Shown here: positions 36,150 to 49,019 of the stretch, piece by piece
Numbering within the stretch: the first letter of the stretch is position 1
How the letters are laid out: every line of letters starts with the position of its first letter
DNA from: Calvatia gigantea
Lineage: Eukaryota; Basidiomycota; Agaricomycetes; Agaricales; Lycoperdaceae
Direction: 5' to 3'
NCBI GenBank assembly: GCA_025093985.1
Contig: JACAAK010000004.1
Span: 558,001-622,000, forward strand
Length of the DNA: 64,000 nucleotides
Notes under the pieces: generated by a model
The model's input: only the letters and a program-made list of their open reading frames with translations
Database searches by the model: none
Told to the model about the DNA's origin: nothing
Program-made: the position numbers and the translations under genes

Positions 36150-36453
36150 TGTTGTAATTTTTACCACCTTTATTGCATTGCCACACTCATTTCCATTTTG
36201 TGTCTATCTATATACTCATTTCACCTATTCTGATCCAGTGTTCTCTGAGTATTGACTCATACACTACTATGCCATTGTCATCAGACATTTTATGTAGTTA
36301 CTCTATCCATTCAACTGGATGTCCTTTAGTACTTAAGTGTATATACAATCACTTATATTCGGTATGCTTAACCACCTAGTTCTCTTCCCTTACTCATCCT
36401 CAAGACTTAGTTTAAGCTGCAACCTGAGGTCTTATCAGACTAAGGTCATAACA
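36150..36453 (+). repeat. solo LTR, B-family Gypsy
   Basis: 304 bp, TGTTGTAATT...TCATAACA, with perfect duplication tggaa at 36145-36149 and 36454-36458. The core promoter inverted repeat is present but eroded. Confidence 0.92.
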
Positions 36454-36458
36454 TGGAA

Positions 36459-36917
36459 ATACCTTAAAAGAAGACAGAACAGGCAGTTTACAAGCTAATA
36501 TGCAACTGTCTGTCTAATGCACAGCTCACAGTGGACAGCAGACTTGTTCTGCTAACCTGGAAAGCAATACAGGTATGGATGCAGCTAATAGTTGGCATGT
36601 GTTGGAATTATCCTAGCAGTTACACCAACCCTCCAACTCTTCATAGCATACAATACCTAGGCCAGCAGGTAGCAACATTCTTTAAATGCAAGGAATTCAT
36701 AGAAGAAAGCATATAGCAATACCAGTTACATCAAATAATGCAAGTGTTATCTTTCACATTCTTTCAATCCTGTTCATAAGACAAAGCATCTGAAGGGCTT
36801 CTCATAAAAATGCCCAATTAAAAGACCTCCAGACCTTACTGAGTTCTTTCACTGCATCCTACATTAACCCTTTTTGTGTATTAGCCAATACAGTTTGGCT
36901 GGCTTGTTCCTTACCCC
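36459..36917. other. unassigned spacer
   Basis: About 460 bp without a recognisable feature. The frame at 36531-36716 is not supported. Confidence 0.45.
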
Positions 36918-37173
36918 TATTATGTGTGTTACCTTACTTCACAACCAGGACTGGATTGTCTCCACTCAGGAAGAGGTTCAACACTATAGCCCAGGAGTAT
37001 TGGCAAGTTTCAATGACTTCTGTGTAGACTTCAGATTACTCTCTTGAGTAGAAGCTTGTGCTTGTCTAAGAAGTCCAAGTTAAATGCCACTGCAGTCCCC
37101 AAGGTTGTTAACCTTGTAACAGACAAGTGAAGATAAGGAAGCTTGTTACTAGAATAACCTAAAGTAATACAGA
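36918..37173 (-). repeat. Gypsy E-family LTR fragment
   Basis: Matches the first ~255 bp of the E LTR (ccactcaggaagaggttcaa, ccccaaggttgtta, actagaataacct), with many CG to TG/CA changes. It breaks off at the Copia I insertion. Confidence 0.88.
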
Positions 37174-37178
37174 GATAC

Positions 37179-37615
37179 TGTTGAGAAGAGTACACTGAAG
37201 TAGCTCTACACTAGTGGTGAAGGGGAGTTGTTACTCACTAAGATAATACTTTTGAAGTATTTGAAGCATTTGCTAAAGAGTTGTTTAACAAGTAGAGAGA
37301 AGAATAGAATTGTTTAAAGAATGAACACATACTACATATGACTTATATACAAAAGTCCTAGTTAAAATGACCTACAACCTGGGTATAGGGTATGCTATTA
37401 TCTACCAGTAGTATATATAGAGCATAATACATGAACAGCACCTATCTAATTAATAGTCTCAACCAGCAACTTGAGGTGTGGTATGATGCTGTTTCCTACT
37501 GGAATGTAGTAATTGTTTATAGCTAATATTACTCACTCTGAGAGTGACATTCTCTAGATCTGTTTCATCTATAAATAGAATGAACCAACATAGTAGTATA
37601 GATCAAGATTCAACA
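37179..37615 (-). repeat. 3' LTR of Copia I
   Basis: 437 bp, TGTTGAGAAG...TTCAACA, reverse orientation like F. It is followed by the reversed purine tract cttcctcacttg. Confidence 0.85.
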
Positions 37616-37805
37616 CTCTTCCTCACTTGAGGAAGGGAGGATTAGCCTTCAACTTTTGAGTAGCAAGTTGCCAAGCTTCAATATTGGAATTAAAAATAAG
37701 TCTGAGCTCAGGATGGAAGAGATTGAACTTTGTAATGCCTAGATTCTTTGTAAAGATATTGACAGGATTGTTGGCTAATGAAACATTACCAATAATTACA
37801 ATACT
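37616..37805 (-). pseudogene. pol: Copia I RNase H tail
   Basis: About 190 bp matching the RNase H end of Copia F (47205-47400): gccaagcttcaatattgga, attctttgtaaagatattg. Interrupted at 37806 by Gypsy J. The rest of Copia I is not found in the window. Confidence 0.8.
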
Positions 37806-38112
37806 TGTTGTGAACTTTCATCTATTCATATCCACTCCATACTTGTCTGCATTCTATTCCGTCCTGTACCTGTTTGATCTATTCCAGTCTAGTGATCTCC
37901 GAGCATTGACTCACAGTAACTACTGTGCCATTATCATCAGACATTTCATGTAGTTATCTCCATCTGCTCAACCGGATGCCTGCTGTATTTAAGCATACAT
38001 ACACACTCCTGTATTTGGTACACTTAACCATCTCTAGTTCTCCTCCCCTTACTCGCCCTCAAGTCTTAGCCTAAGTTGCAACCTGAGGTTTACTCAGACT
38101 AAGGTTGTAACA
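37806..38112 (+). repeat. 5' LTR of Gypsy J
   Basis: 307 bp, TGTTGTGAAC...GGTTGTAACA. The primer site TGGTTAAGCAT follows two bases later, at about 38115-38125. Confidence 0.92.
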
Positions 38113-38191
38113 CTTGGTTAAGCATCCCCACCTCACCTTGCAAGGAGTAGGCTGAAATAGGCCTGAACAAAGACAACCCAGGAGCTAGTAT

Positions 38192-39319
38192 ATGAGCTCG
38201 AACCCAGATGAATACAGAGAACTGAATCTTGAAGTCACTGACGACGAATCCGAAACATCAGATGAAGAAGAAATAGGGAACCCTGAAGTACCTAAAGAAC
38301 CAACCAGAGAAACACATGACAAACCCAGAGTAAACCCAGTAGAAGAAGAAGAAGTACTATCAGAACTTCTAAATGAACTCGACCTAGCAGAGGAAGAGTT
38401 AGTCCATTAGGAGAAATCAGATGAATCAAGCTCAGACAAAACAGAATCAGAGACTGACTCTGACATGACCGACAATGCAGTAGTACCCATGACAGCACCC
38501 AGTGGGAAAGGCTTAGTACCAGACCCAGGTTTTTTTGATGGCACCTGCACTAAGTTTGATGACTGGTGGAGAGCAATGACGCTCTTCATGAAGTTCAACA
38601 AAATAGTCTCAGTGGATGATAAAGCCATAGCAGTCTTAGCTAGACTGAGAGGAGGAACAGCAGGAGCCTACACAGCAATGAAGCCCCCACAAATCTTAGA
38701 TAGAGAAGACTCAGTGGACTGGAAAGCATTTTCCAAAGACTTTAGGAAAACCTTCTCCAATGATGCCTCAAACAGTAAAGTAGAATGGCAAATTGAAAAG
38801 TTCAAACAAGGAAACAAGAATACCGCCAACTACCTAATTGAATTCCAAGCCCTGAAGAGCAAGACAAAAACAGATAACAAGCATGCAATGTTCCTACTCA
38901 AGAAAAATACCTGACAAGACATCATCCACATTATTACAGGCTACCCACCTAACGCCAGGCCAGACACCTATGCAGAATGGACAGAAGCCATCCTCACTGT
39001 AGGACAAGGATATGAAGCATCAGAATACTGAGGAGATAAGAAAACCAACACCGGAACAACCTACAGAGGAATGGGAGAACCAATGGAGATAGAAAGCCGA
39101 CACCACATTTTCAATGCCAAAGGAAAACCTAAATGCTATAATTGTGGCATTTTCAGACATATGGCCAAAGATTGCAAGAAACCCAAGGGGTTAACCTGCT
39201 ACAACTGCAGGAAAACAGGCCACATAGTGAAGGCCTGCACAGCACCAAAGAAAATACAGGTCTGAGGAGTAGAGGAAGTCAATGAAGAAAAGAAGGATTT
39301 TTCCAAAGACTCTGAGTAG
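38192..39319 (+). pseudogene. gag: Gypsy J gag
   Basis: MSSNPDEYRE start, acidic region, capsid block (GFFDGTCTKFDDWWRAMT), knuckles CYNCGIFRHMAKDC and CYNCRKTGHIVKAC. Both knuckles have lost a Gly to Arg. Stops at 38408, 38912, near 39030 and 39263. It ends DFSKDSE, TAG at 39317-39319. Confidence 0.9.
39295..39301 (+). promoter_or_regulatory. putative -1 frameshift heptamer G GAT TTT
   Basis: Gag-frame codons AAG GAT TTT TCC, same position and phase as in B and X. In the -1 frame a TGA six codons on corresponds to the CGA in X. Confidence 0.68.
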
Positions 39320-42300
39320 GCACTACCTCAAGAGTCAGAAAGCTTGTATCTAGGATATCAGACAAATTCTACATGATTCCTCAGAGAAGAAAGTGTGAAC
39401 TAAACCTAAAAGGGAAAATACAAACGGCAAGAAAAGAGATAATGGTGGACACAATTATCGACTTAGGGTGCACAACCAGCAGCATCAGCAAAAAACTGGT
39501 AGATAAGGAAAAACTTCCCACCCAAAAACTGGGACAACAAATCTTGGTATTAAACATGGACAGGACACCAAACCAGGGTGGCAAAGTAATGGAAACAGCC
39601 ACAATTGACATAGATATCCAAGGACACAAAGAACGAATTGAAGCATCAGTTGTACAACTATAAGACCACACAGAGGTCTTCCTGGGACATGACTGGCTGG
39701 TCAAACACAACCCAGAGGTAGACTGGAATAATGGGGAAATCAAGTTCACCCAGTGCCCACCAAACTGTCAATTCCCCCACTGAAACATCCCCATTATAGA
39801 AAAGATATGGAGCATGGCCACTACAGAAGATTTATGGGAAGAAGAAGATGAACCAGACCCAACCCAACCAGAAGATTTACCAGACTATGTACAACCATTC
39901 ATGCATCTGTTCAACAAAACAACATTCGACAAACTCCCAGAATGAACTGAATGGGACCATGAAATAATCCTAATGGAGGATGCCCCAAAGGAGATAAGCA
40001 CAGGAACTTACAACATGATGGTCAAAGAACAGGACGAACTCAGAGCATTCATCAAAGAGAACCTAAAATTAGGACGAATATGACCATCAAAATCCCCATA
40101 TGCAGCACCAACCTTCTTTATCCCCAAGAAGGATGGATCCAAGAGATTAATTCAGGACTATAGGTGATTAAACAATGTGGTAATCAAGGACAAGACACCG
40201 CTGCCAAGAATTGGTGAGGTGATTGACAAGCTTGGAAAGGCCAAGTATTTCAACAAGCTCGATATCATCTGGGGATATAACAACATTAGAATCAAGGAAG
40301 GAGACAAATGGAAAGCGGCGTTCCTCACCAACGAAGGGCTCTTCGAGCCAACAGTCATGTATTTCAGACTTAGCAACTCACCAGGGACCTTCTCCAGGAT
40401 GATGACAAGCATCTTCCGTGACCTATTGCAAAATGGAGATATTATGAACTATATGGACGACTTTGCCATTCCTGGCAACACCAAGGAACAACTAAAAGAA
40501 CAGACAGTACGGTTCCTGGAGCACGCAGCACAATATAATCTATGCTTCAAACGAACCAAATGCATCTTCGACGCAGAAGAAATTCCTATGTTAGGAGTCA
40601 AAGTGGGACACGGGTGAATTGAAATGGAAGAAGAAAAAGTCAAATTGATGTGAGACTGGCCAGAACTGAAAAACACAAAAGGAGTAGAAAGGTTCCTAGG
40701 CTTTGCCAACTACTACTGGTGTTTCATCAAAAACTTCAGCAAGATCGCAGGACCACTAAACAAGCTCAAGGGAGCATCTACATGGGAATGGAATCAAGAA
40801 CACCAGACAGCCTTTGATCACCTTAAGAAGTGTATCACCGAAGAGCCCATGTTAACCCTACCACAAAGACAAGGACAGTTCAGGGTAAAAGTCGATGCAT
40901 TAGACTACATATTAGGAAGTGTGTTATTGCAACTACAGGAGGGCAAATGGCACCCAATCGCCTTCACATCATGAATGCTATCACCTGCAGAACAAAACTA
41001 TGAAATATATGACAAAGAGCTGCTGGCAATTATCCACACCCTAAAGGAGTGGAGACATTACCTGCTAGATGCTGAAGAAAATTTCGAAATCTGGACTGAC
41101 CATGAAAACTTAAAATACTACCAAGAACCGCAAAAACTGAATGGATGACAAGCTCAATGGTACCTACACCTACAGGACTACAACTTCACACTGTGACACA
41201 TACCAGGAAAAACAAACACAAAGGCTGACTTACTGTCCCGAATCCACCAAATACCAGAAGGACAAGAAGACAAGCTAGTCACCATGATCCAAGAAAGTTG
41301 GCTACAGATGGGAAACACAGATGACATAGTACTCTTATGAGCTAAATTGTTCCTCGAGCCAACATTCCTAGAACAGATCCAGAACAAGCTCCAGCACAAG
41401 ACAGCAGTTCTCACCAAATTAAGAAAACCAGGTTCCAAGCTCATCAAGGAGCATGGAATTATCTACAGACAAAATAGCACATATGTCCTACCTGACCTGA
41501 AACTATAGGAAGAGGTTCTGGCACAATATCACAACATCCCAGATGCAGGACACCCAGGTCAGCATAGGATGATGGAACTAATCAACTACGACTACTGGTG
41601 GCCAACAATGAGGAAAGATGTAAAAAGGTACATCCGAGGATGCCAAGCCTGCTAGAGAAACAAAGCTAGAATAATGCCACTCAAATCACCACTTCATCCC
41701 CTCCCTATACCGAAAGGGCCTTGGGAAGAAATCAGCATCAACATGATCAGGCCACTGCCAGAATCGGAAGGGAAAGATGCGATACTAGTCATCGTCGATT
41801 GGTTTACAAAAATGATACAACTCATAGCAACAACAACAGATGTTTCATCCAAGGATGTCGCAAGGATCTATCAAGATGATATATGGAAGCTACATGGATT
41901 GCCAAGAAAGGTGCTAAGTGACTGAGGACTCCAGTTCGCATCAGAATTCACAAAAGAACTATTCAAAGGACTTGGCATAGAACAAAACCTGTCCACGGCA
42001 TATCACCCACAGACTGATGGGCAGACAGAATGCATTAACAGGGAAGTGGAAACATACATCTGCCTATACTGCAATTATGACCAAAACGACTGGGCAGAAT
42101 GGCTCCCCATTGCAGAATTCCAGTACAATAACAAATGACATGGAGGGACACAGGAAATGCTGTTTTTCCTAAACTACAGGAGAAACCCATGGAAGGGCAA
42201 GAATGAGCCAACAACAAACAACCCCATTGCCACTGCATTCCTACAATGCCTTCAGGATGCCCAAGATAATGCTGCATCAGCACTACAGACATATCAAGAA

Positions 42301-42831
42301 AAGATGAAACAACAACATGACTGCAGTAAAACCCACACCACAACACATCAAGTAGGCGATGCAGTATGGCTGGAGAACACCAACATCCATACCAATCAGT
42401 CATCAAAGAAGCTAGGCCAAAAACAGTATGGGCCTTTCCTTATTAAGGAAAAGATAGGAGAAGCAGTATATCAGCTCACCCTACCAGAGGGATGGGCCAT
42501 CCATGATGTATTCAATGAATAGCTCCTATCGCCAGCCTACAAGGCCGAGTTCCCGAGTCAGAGACAGCCATCAGCACCTGACCCAATCATCATCAACAAT
42601 GAAGAGGAGTACAAAGTAGAGGAAATCCGCAGATGAAGGAAACGTGGAAGGGGCTATCAATTCCTAGTCCACTGGAAAGGATACAGCAATGAAGAAGATA
42701 CATGGACAGTGGAATCCAACCTGACAAATGCTCAAGACACGATAGTGGACTACCAAAAGAGGCATCTGGAGGATACCCATAAAAAGGGGGGTAAAAGAGC
42801 CAAAAAATCATCACCAAACCAAAGAAACTAG
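39296..42831 (+). pseudogene. pol: Gypsy J pol
   Basis: Same domain order as B, one frame. Protease is damaged (IIDLGCTTSS, active-site Ser to Leu). RT is intact from 40177 to 40617 with YMDDFAIPGN. RNase H has [21 protein letters not shown] and [10 protein letters not shown]. Integrase finger PDAGHPGQH...CQAC, Asp in SINMIRPLP (the catalytic Asp is Asn), second Asp in VLSD, Glu in TDGQTE. Chromodomain GYQFLVHWKGYSNEEDTW. Stops include 40081 (shared with B and X) and about 41923 (CGA to TGA, as copy K shows). It ends TAG at 42829-42831. Confidence 0.9.
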
Positions 42832-42837
42832 CCAGAC

Positions 42838-43277
42838 ATGCCTTCTTCCCAAGCCAACCATATCACTATTTGTTCCCTCATCCACCCCAATCTAACCACA
42901 ATCTCCTCCGTCCCCCTCCCAGAGCCAGGCAGCAGTCAAGCACCTACCCCTCAAGGCACTTGTTACAACCTCACCACCATGCCATCCCCAGCACAGGGAC
43001 TCCTTGAATCCCTACTAAAAAACGTTGACAAGGCCACCAACAATGAAATAGAAACCATCACCGCCCAAAATAAATGGCTAGTCATCAACAGACACATTGC
43101 CCTCATCACCACATGTATCACCTTCGCTGATATGTATGCAGGGTTCACCAACATGTCCTCATCCACCAATCAACACATTCCTACCATCTTCTGAGCCCTA
43201 GAACAATCCATGCTCATACCTAGCGAACAAGACCATGTCCACAGTCTCCACAACCATGTTGACCTCAGATTAGAAGT
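42838..43277 (+). pseudogene. Gypsy J ORF3, truncated
   Basis: ATG six bases after the pol stop, as in B (MPSSQANHITI). It reads through the position where B has TGA (AQNKWLVINRHIAL), which shows the ancestor was open. A TGA at 43192 follows IPTIF. The element is cut after DLRLEV by the start of Gypsy G. Confidence 0.85.
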
Positions 43278-43603
43278 GTAAGGGGTAATCCCCTACCCTT
43301 TCCTTTATTGGACTTGTCGTTATTCCTTCATCATGTGCCATTTTTTATTTCTTTATTTTCCCTTGTTTTGTGCCATAAAACAAATGCAAACTTAGTCACT
43401 ATATAATGTCCTGTATGTCGAGCTGTTACAGCTTGACTATTATCTTTTTGTTATACATACATTTACCGATATACACAGGTCAAGCATATTTCATGTGACT
43501 TAAGATATATAGCCTGTAAAGTGTCTTGCTTTACACTTTTTTATGCTTGCCAAACATATGAAAACATATACCCAATATGCATCATATGCATCATTCCTAA
43601 ACA
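43278..43603 (+). repeat. probable 5' LTR of Gypsy G
   Basis: About 326 bp, non-coding and AT-rich, with a TG start, terminal inverted aggggtaatcccct and a TATA-like ctatataatg. The right edge near aaaca is a guess, and no primer site is identified. Confidence 0.5.
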
Positions 43604-43618
43604 CAGACCTTCCAGAAG

Positions 43619-46391
43619 ATGTCCCCCAAACATCAACGCAATGTGGGAGATTCCCACAATGAAGCACAGGCCCCCATGCCTGTGCAACATGCACAAACAA
43701 TGGACCAACACGTCCGCAAGGACTCTAATCCTCAAATACCCAGCGCTCTTAATATACAGAGCAGCATACCCAAAGATGAGACATATGGAATACATCTTGA
43801 CCTCGATGCAGACGACAATGGCTCAGATGTGGGACTTTCCACTCTACACCAAGAGGTAGAAGTCCTCCTCGATGTGGCTAAGGTCACAAAGCCCCATCGA
43901 TGATTACAACTCATGGAATATGTGGAACAACTCCTATCCTACTATTATACCAATTTATCTAATCCCCCGAATCAGGAGAGTCAGGAATACTGAGAGAGCT
44001 ATGTCAAAACCTTGGGAAAGGTCTTGGCAGCCTACTTCTCGGTACGAGGGATGAAAGCTTCATTTTGAGCAGAGACACTAATGGATCACTTATCGTCACA
44101 AATTGACCATCAGTATGAAGAGTATCTGGAATATGCTGAACCCCTTAGACAGGAGGAACAACTGACTGCAATGCCATTATTGATATCCAGCACAAATGCC
44201 ATGGTCACCACCCGCACTTACCTGTTTGGTGAACCTGATGAACACGATGGCCCTACTGAAGAAACGAGCAGAGTAACTGCTCCTGACCTAGACCCCAATG
44301 ACTGGCAATGGCGCATAACTTTACATGCCAAGAGATGGCGTGACTGTGTTGCTTTTCAATGCTTGAGAGTACATGACCTCTCAAACTTGGGGAAATCCAG
44401 AATTGAGGACCAAGGTGTCATACTCAATGGACATTGTGCTTTTGATGTGGATCCATGTGAAGGGGATGAAAATGATGAAATGCACAAGCTGGCACCAGAG
44501 GTGACACTACCTCAGAAAGCCAGACAGACGCAGTCTATCACCATAAACCCAGAGGTGGTAATACATTCACCACCCAGAACTACCACACCAAGATTGGCTC
44601 CATTGGTCAGAGGGAACTCGCAGTGAAATTCGCCACAAAACCCTCACTTCCAACAACCCTCAATACCTCTTAGTGCTGTAGCATGGCACCCATCCATACC
44701 AAGGACCCCAGCTAGGGCATCAACTCAGGTAGTTGGCTCCATGCCTATGCCCGTCCTGAACACCCCTAGCAGGTTTGGAATGGCAGGCCATTACTCAACA
44801 CCTTGAGTAAAAACCTCACTGTCCTCCACAGGACTGAACCGATTCCTGGGAGTACATCCAATTCCACCAGCTGAACCTAACTTAGGTCCTAACATGGTAA
44901 TGGGACCACTGCTAGGTTTAAGACCACATACAGGTGAGAGGTCACTCTCTTGCTCATGAGGTTCCGAATGCATCACCCAGTGTAATGGAGACCCTATGAA
45001 GACACAAAGAAAAGATGCATGACCGCATCCACCAAACAGTGCAAGAGTATCTCGCACAACCCTTTGAGTTCCTGGCAGGATATAAGTCATCCAACCAGAG
45101 ATTACCTCAGGATAATGGAGTAGAACTGTACTCTGGTAGCCAGAAATTTAGTGACTTAGAGAATTTTGTCTCTTCACTATGTATAGATTTCATCTTACGA
45201 GGCGTAGGAGGAACAAGCCCCACCTTGGATCATCTAAGGCTTCAATTGCTCCCATATTACCTCAGAGGTGAGGCTAAGAACATGGTGATGAGGCACACTA
45301 TCAATGTCAATTGGACAAGATTTGACTGGACGTTTGAAGACATCCTAATCACCCTGTATGACAGATTTGTGCTACCAATGTCAATGCATGACACACGTGA
45401 AGGCCTTTGTCGTGTGCACTACAACATGACAATTGGAGTACAGGGCTTCTACGATGCCCTTATAGATCACACCCAGTGCATGATGGTGCACCCCGATGAT
45501 TATTCACTCGTTGAAGTATTCCTGGAAGGAATACCTGAGGATATGAGAACAGATTTACTGTTCAATCATGGGTTGACACCTGACACCAACTCCCTTGATG
45601 ATTTCCTCATGTTCACCGTGTGGTATGAGAATAGGTTGAAGGTCAACTCCTTCTATTATAAAAACTTACAAACTAGCAAGAATAACAGCTCACTTTGGAG
45701 CTCCTTAAAGCAAATGGTGCCTGCTAAGACTCCTCATGATCCTTGTCGAAAGCTCGTATTGCGTGGGACTACACTAGTCCCTCAAAATGTGGCTAACAGC
45801 CACAAATACATACCTGTTAAGGAGGTAAACAAACCTCCTCCTTGACAATATAAACCTGGTCCCTCAAAACATCAAGACAACTGTAGTAATAGGACGTTTA
45901 AACCGTCCTGTCCTGTGGCACGGCCACAAGAGGGCACTAAGCGGCCTGACAAGCTAGTAGTGTGTTACAATTGTGGTGGCAACCACTATGCCAGTAATTG
46001 CCCGAATAAGGGCAAACAGAAATCATTCCTACACACTGCCCATACTGTGATCAGCGATCTCGAGGACATACCTGAGGAGGAACCCCAGGTAGAACTAGAA
46101 GAACCAGTGGAGGAAAAGCATGCCTCTATACACGAAGAAGAAGTTGACCTTGTTGAGGTTGAGGTATATGACTCTGACTATGTAGAGTCCAAGGCATCAG
46201 GCAACTTCGATTTCCTCCATGTGATGAATGACACTACAGTGGAGGAAGGTCCACAGGTAGAGATAGAACCTCAATGTGTCAGACATGTACAACTTCATGT
46301 TGAAAAGGAGCCTCAGATGAGGCCCCAAGTACCACTGAGCGAGAAACAGTATCTTGCTACATATGTCAACATCAACAGGGTTGATGCTTGG
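43619..46391 (+). pseudogene. gag: Gypsy G gag
   Basis: N-terminal part begins MSPKHQRNVGD with a Gln/Asp-rich region. The frame shifts near 45000. The capsid block from 45015 (LENFVSSLCIDFILRG, ILITLYDRFVLP) resembles retrotransposon Gag. A short knuckle CYNCGGNHYASNC (C-x2-C-x3-H-x4-C, one residue short) is near 45960. The acidic C-terminus leads into protease. Stops at about 43900, 43990, 44624 and 45843. Confidence 0.8.
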
Positions 46392-46796
46392 ACTCTCTAG
46401 GACTCAGGAAGTACCATGACCGGATTGACACCAGCCTTCGCACATGTGGCTGATGTTGTGGTACACAACCTTGCTGACCTGTACAGTTTACAACTAGGCA
46501 CAGTTGGCAGTCAGTCTATTATTAAGTATGGAGCTAACATCTCCATGAAGATCGGGTCAAACAATATTACCATGTACGTTGACATGGCCAACTTTGACCA
46601 ATATGATCTAATAATGGGGGCTGGATTCATGAGAGCACATAATGTTGTGCTCAACTTCATAAATAACCAAGTAGAACTACTTGGTGAACGCTTCAACACA
46701 GTAAATGTTGCTGGTGAAATGGATTCTCATCTTCATCGGCACCGAGCCATGAAGAAGGTCACAATGGAGAAGGTCGATGATCCAGACACTCCTCGC
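46392..46796 (+). pseudogene. pol: Gypsy G protease
   Basis: DSGSTMTGL just after a TAG at 46398-46400, then a frame with MGAGFMRAHNVVLNF typical of the protease C-terminus. Same frame as the end of gag. Cut at 46797 by Copia F. Confidence 0.8.
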
Positions 46797-47204
46797 TGTT
46801 AAGACAAGTACACCACAATAGCTATGCTAGTGGTGGAGGGGAGTCAGTACTCACTGGGTTGGTTGAGATGCTGGTTGTAAACTGTTGCTAGTGGATATCT
46901 TAGAGGAATGATGGGCAGAAGAAAGACTGAATTGTCTAAGGAATGTACACATACTATATAGGTCTTATATATCTAATGTCTCTGGTCTGTGCACCATTCT
47001 ACCTAATACAGGTGAGGTCTTATCTACCAGTAACATATACAGAGCATACTGCATACATTGTTCTATTTAATAGACCATGACCAGCAACCTAGAGTGCGGT
47101 CTAGTACATTGTTTGTTATCTCTCTTCAAGAGTGAAGTACTCAAGAACCCGTTTCAGCTATAAATAGACTGAACCAACATAGTGGTACAGATCGAGATTC
47201 AACA
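46797..47204 (-). repeat. 3' LTR of Copia F
   Basis: 408 bp TGTTAAGACAAG...TTCAACA; reversed purine tract ctcctcctcacttg follows. Confidence 0.93.
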
Positions 47205-47229
47205 CTCCTCCTCACTTGAAGGAGGGAGA

Positions 47230-49019
47230 TTAATGTTTCATCGACTGAGCAGCTTTATCCCAAGCTTCAATGTCGGAATTGAAAATAAGTCCTAACTCAG
47301 GACGGAAGAGATTGATTTTGGTTACACCAAGATTCTTTGTAAAGATATTGGCGGGATTGTCTTGTGAAGACACATCACCAATAACAATAATACCTTCCTC
47401 AACTAATTCTTGCACATAGTGGTAATGAATATCCACGTGCTTTGACTGTTTTTCAACAATGGGATTTTCAGTCCAGAATTTGGACCCATCATTGTCGCCA
47501 TAGAGAATAGGAGTTGGGTGCTCAATATTGAGCTCCTCCAGAAGCTGTGACAGCCATTTCACTTGATGTGAAGCGTCAGACAGTTCTTTATATTCTGTCT
47601 CAGTGGACGATAGTGAAACCATCTTTTGTCGTCATGAAGTCCAGGTGACAGCACCAGACGCGATCATACAAACGTTTCCCGATACAGATCAGCAGGTTTC
47701 TGTATCTTGAGCCCAATTCGAGTCACTGAGACATTCCAACGTCACCGTTGGTTTCCCAGTATCGCCTTCATATTTCAACGCATAGTTCCTCGTCATAGAC
47801 AAGTACTTTGGTACATGAATTCCAGTGCGATAGTGCTTGGGTGTGGGGTTAGCGGCATGTTGTGCCAGCTTAACTACAGCAAAGGCTATGTCGGGCCTAG
47901 TACCGATCATCAAGTACATTAAAGAACCAACCAATTGCTGGTACTTTTAACAGAAGGGGTTTGACGCAGTTTCAAACCCAGTGAGTACGACTCCCCTCCA
48001 CCACTAGTGTAGCTATCGTGGTGTACTCGTCTTAACACCTTGTTCATAATGAACTGGAAGCTGGCGGGTAATGGTGTTTTAGCTGTGGCAGATTGTGGAA
48101 CCTGGAAGTGCTGCAAGATCTTATCCAGGTATTTAACCTGTTGGATGAAGATTTGACGCTTGGAGCGATTCCTCGAGATTTTCATCCCAAGGAATTCTTC
48201 ACAGGGACCGTGATCTCTGTATTCCCACTTTTTGGTAAATTTTCCCTTCAACTCTTTGAGGAGGGGGGAGTTTTTATTTCCCAAGAAATTCACGTCATCA
48301 ATATAAATGATGGCTACTACAAGCTCTTTTGTCTTTGGATGTCTGTGAAAGTATACAGCATAGTCAGATTTGCAGCAGGTAAATCCCAGCTCAATCATAG
48401 ATTGATGCAATTCTTTCCACCACTGGCGACCGGCTTGTTTAAGGCTATAGATCACTCACCTAAGTCTCCACACCTTCCCTTCCTGCCTGGGAAGTCGAAA
48501 CCCTTTGGGCTGTTCCATGTATATTTCCTCATCCAGTTTGCCATATAAATAGGCTGTTTTTACATCAACGCTATGCATATCCCAGTCATGGATTGCAGCG
48601 AGTGCAAAGCTTACACACGCAGACTCGTAGCGGACAACTGGTGAGAAAAGCTCGTTGTAGTCAATGCCTTCAATCTGCAAGAAACCCTTTGTAACTAAGC
48701 AAGCTTGCAGGCAGCCATCAGACTTCTCGAGAAATACCCAATGGTTTTTAACCGTCCTCCTTCCTTTTGGAAGATCTACCAATTCATATACTCCATGTTT
48801 CTTCAACGCATCAAGTTCCTCGATACATGTAGCCATCCATTTTGCCTTGACAGGCTCAGGAAGCTTAAGCATGTCACAGAAAGTTTCAGGCTCTCCATGT
48901 GCGGTATTATGTACCATTTGTATCAAGAAATTGATCAGTTTTACTCCTCCCTCAGCAACAAGCCTTTCAAGATCCATGTCATTTACATTGTGAGATGTTG
49001 GATCATGAGTTTCAGGCAT
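47230..49019 (-). pseudogene. pol: Copia F reverse transcriptase and RNase H
   Basis: RT begins EPVKAKWMATCIEELDAL, continues WDMHSVDVKTAYLYGKLDEE, SLKQAGRQWWKEL and catalytic YIDDV (VVAIIYIDDVNFLGNKNS). RNase H (47622-47230) has STETEYKELSDASHQ, HVDIHYHYVQELV and NIFTKNLG. A foreign 61-bp LTR end at 47973-48033 breaks RT after the QFIMNK motif. Other stops at about 48456, 47689 and 47630. Confidence 0.9.
47973..48033 (+). repeat. 61-bp Copia LTR end inserted in Copia F RT
   Basis: cccagtgagtacgactccc through gtcttaaca equals the terminal 61 bp of the F-type LTR, but in the opposite orientation to F. It sits where Copia D has uninterrupted MNKETASVPF. Confidence 0.85.

Larger units (their letters stand above)
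37806..43277 (+). mobile_element. Gypsy J, B family, cut by Gypsy G
   Basis: 5' LTR, gag, complete pol and the first third of ORF3, then the third-family element G begins inside ORF3. Pol and ORF3 lie in one frame with only stops as breaks. The left duplication would be atact (37801-37805). The right end is outside the recognisable sequence. Confidence 0.93.
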
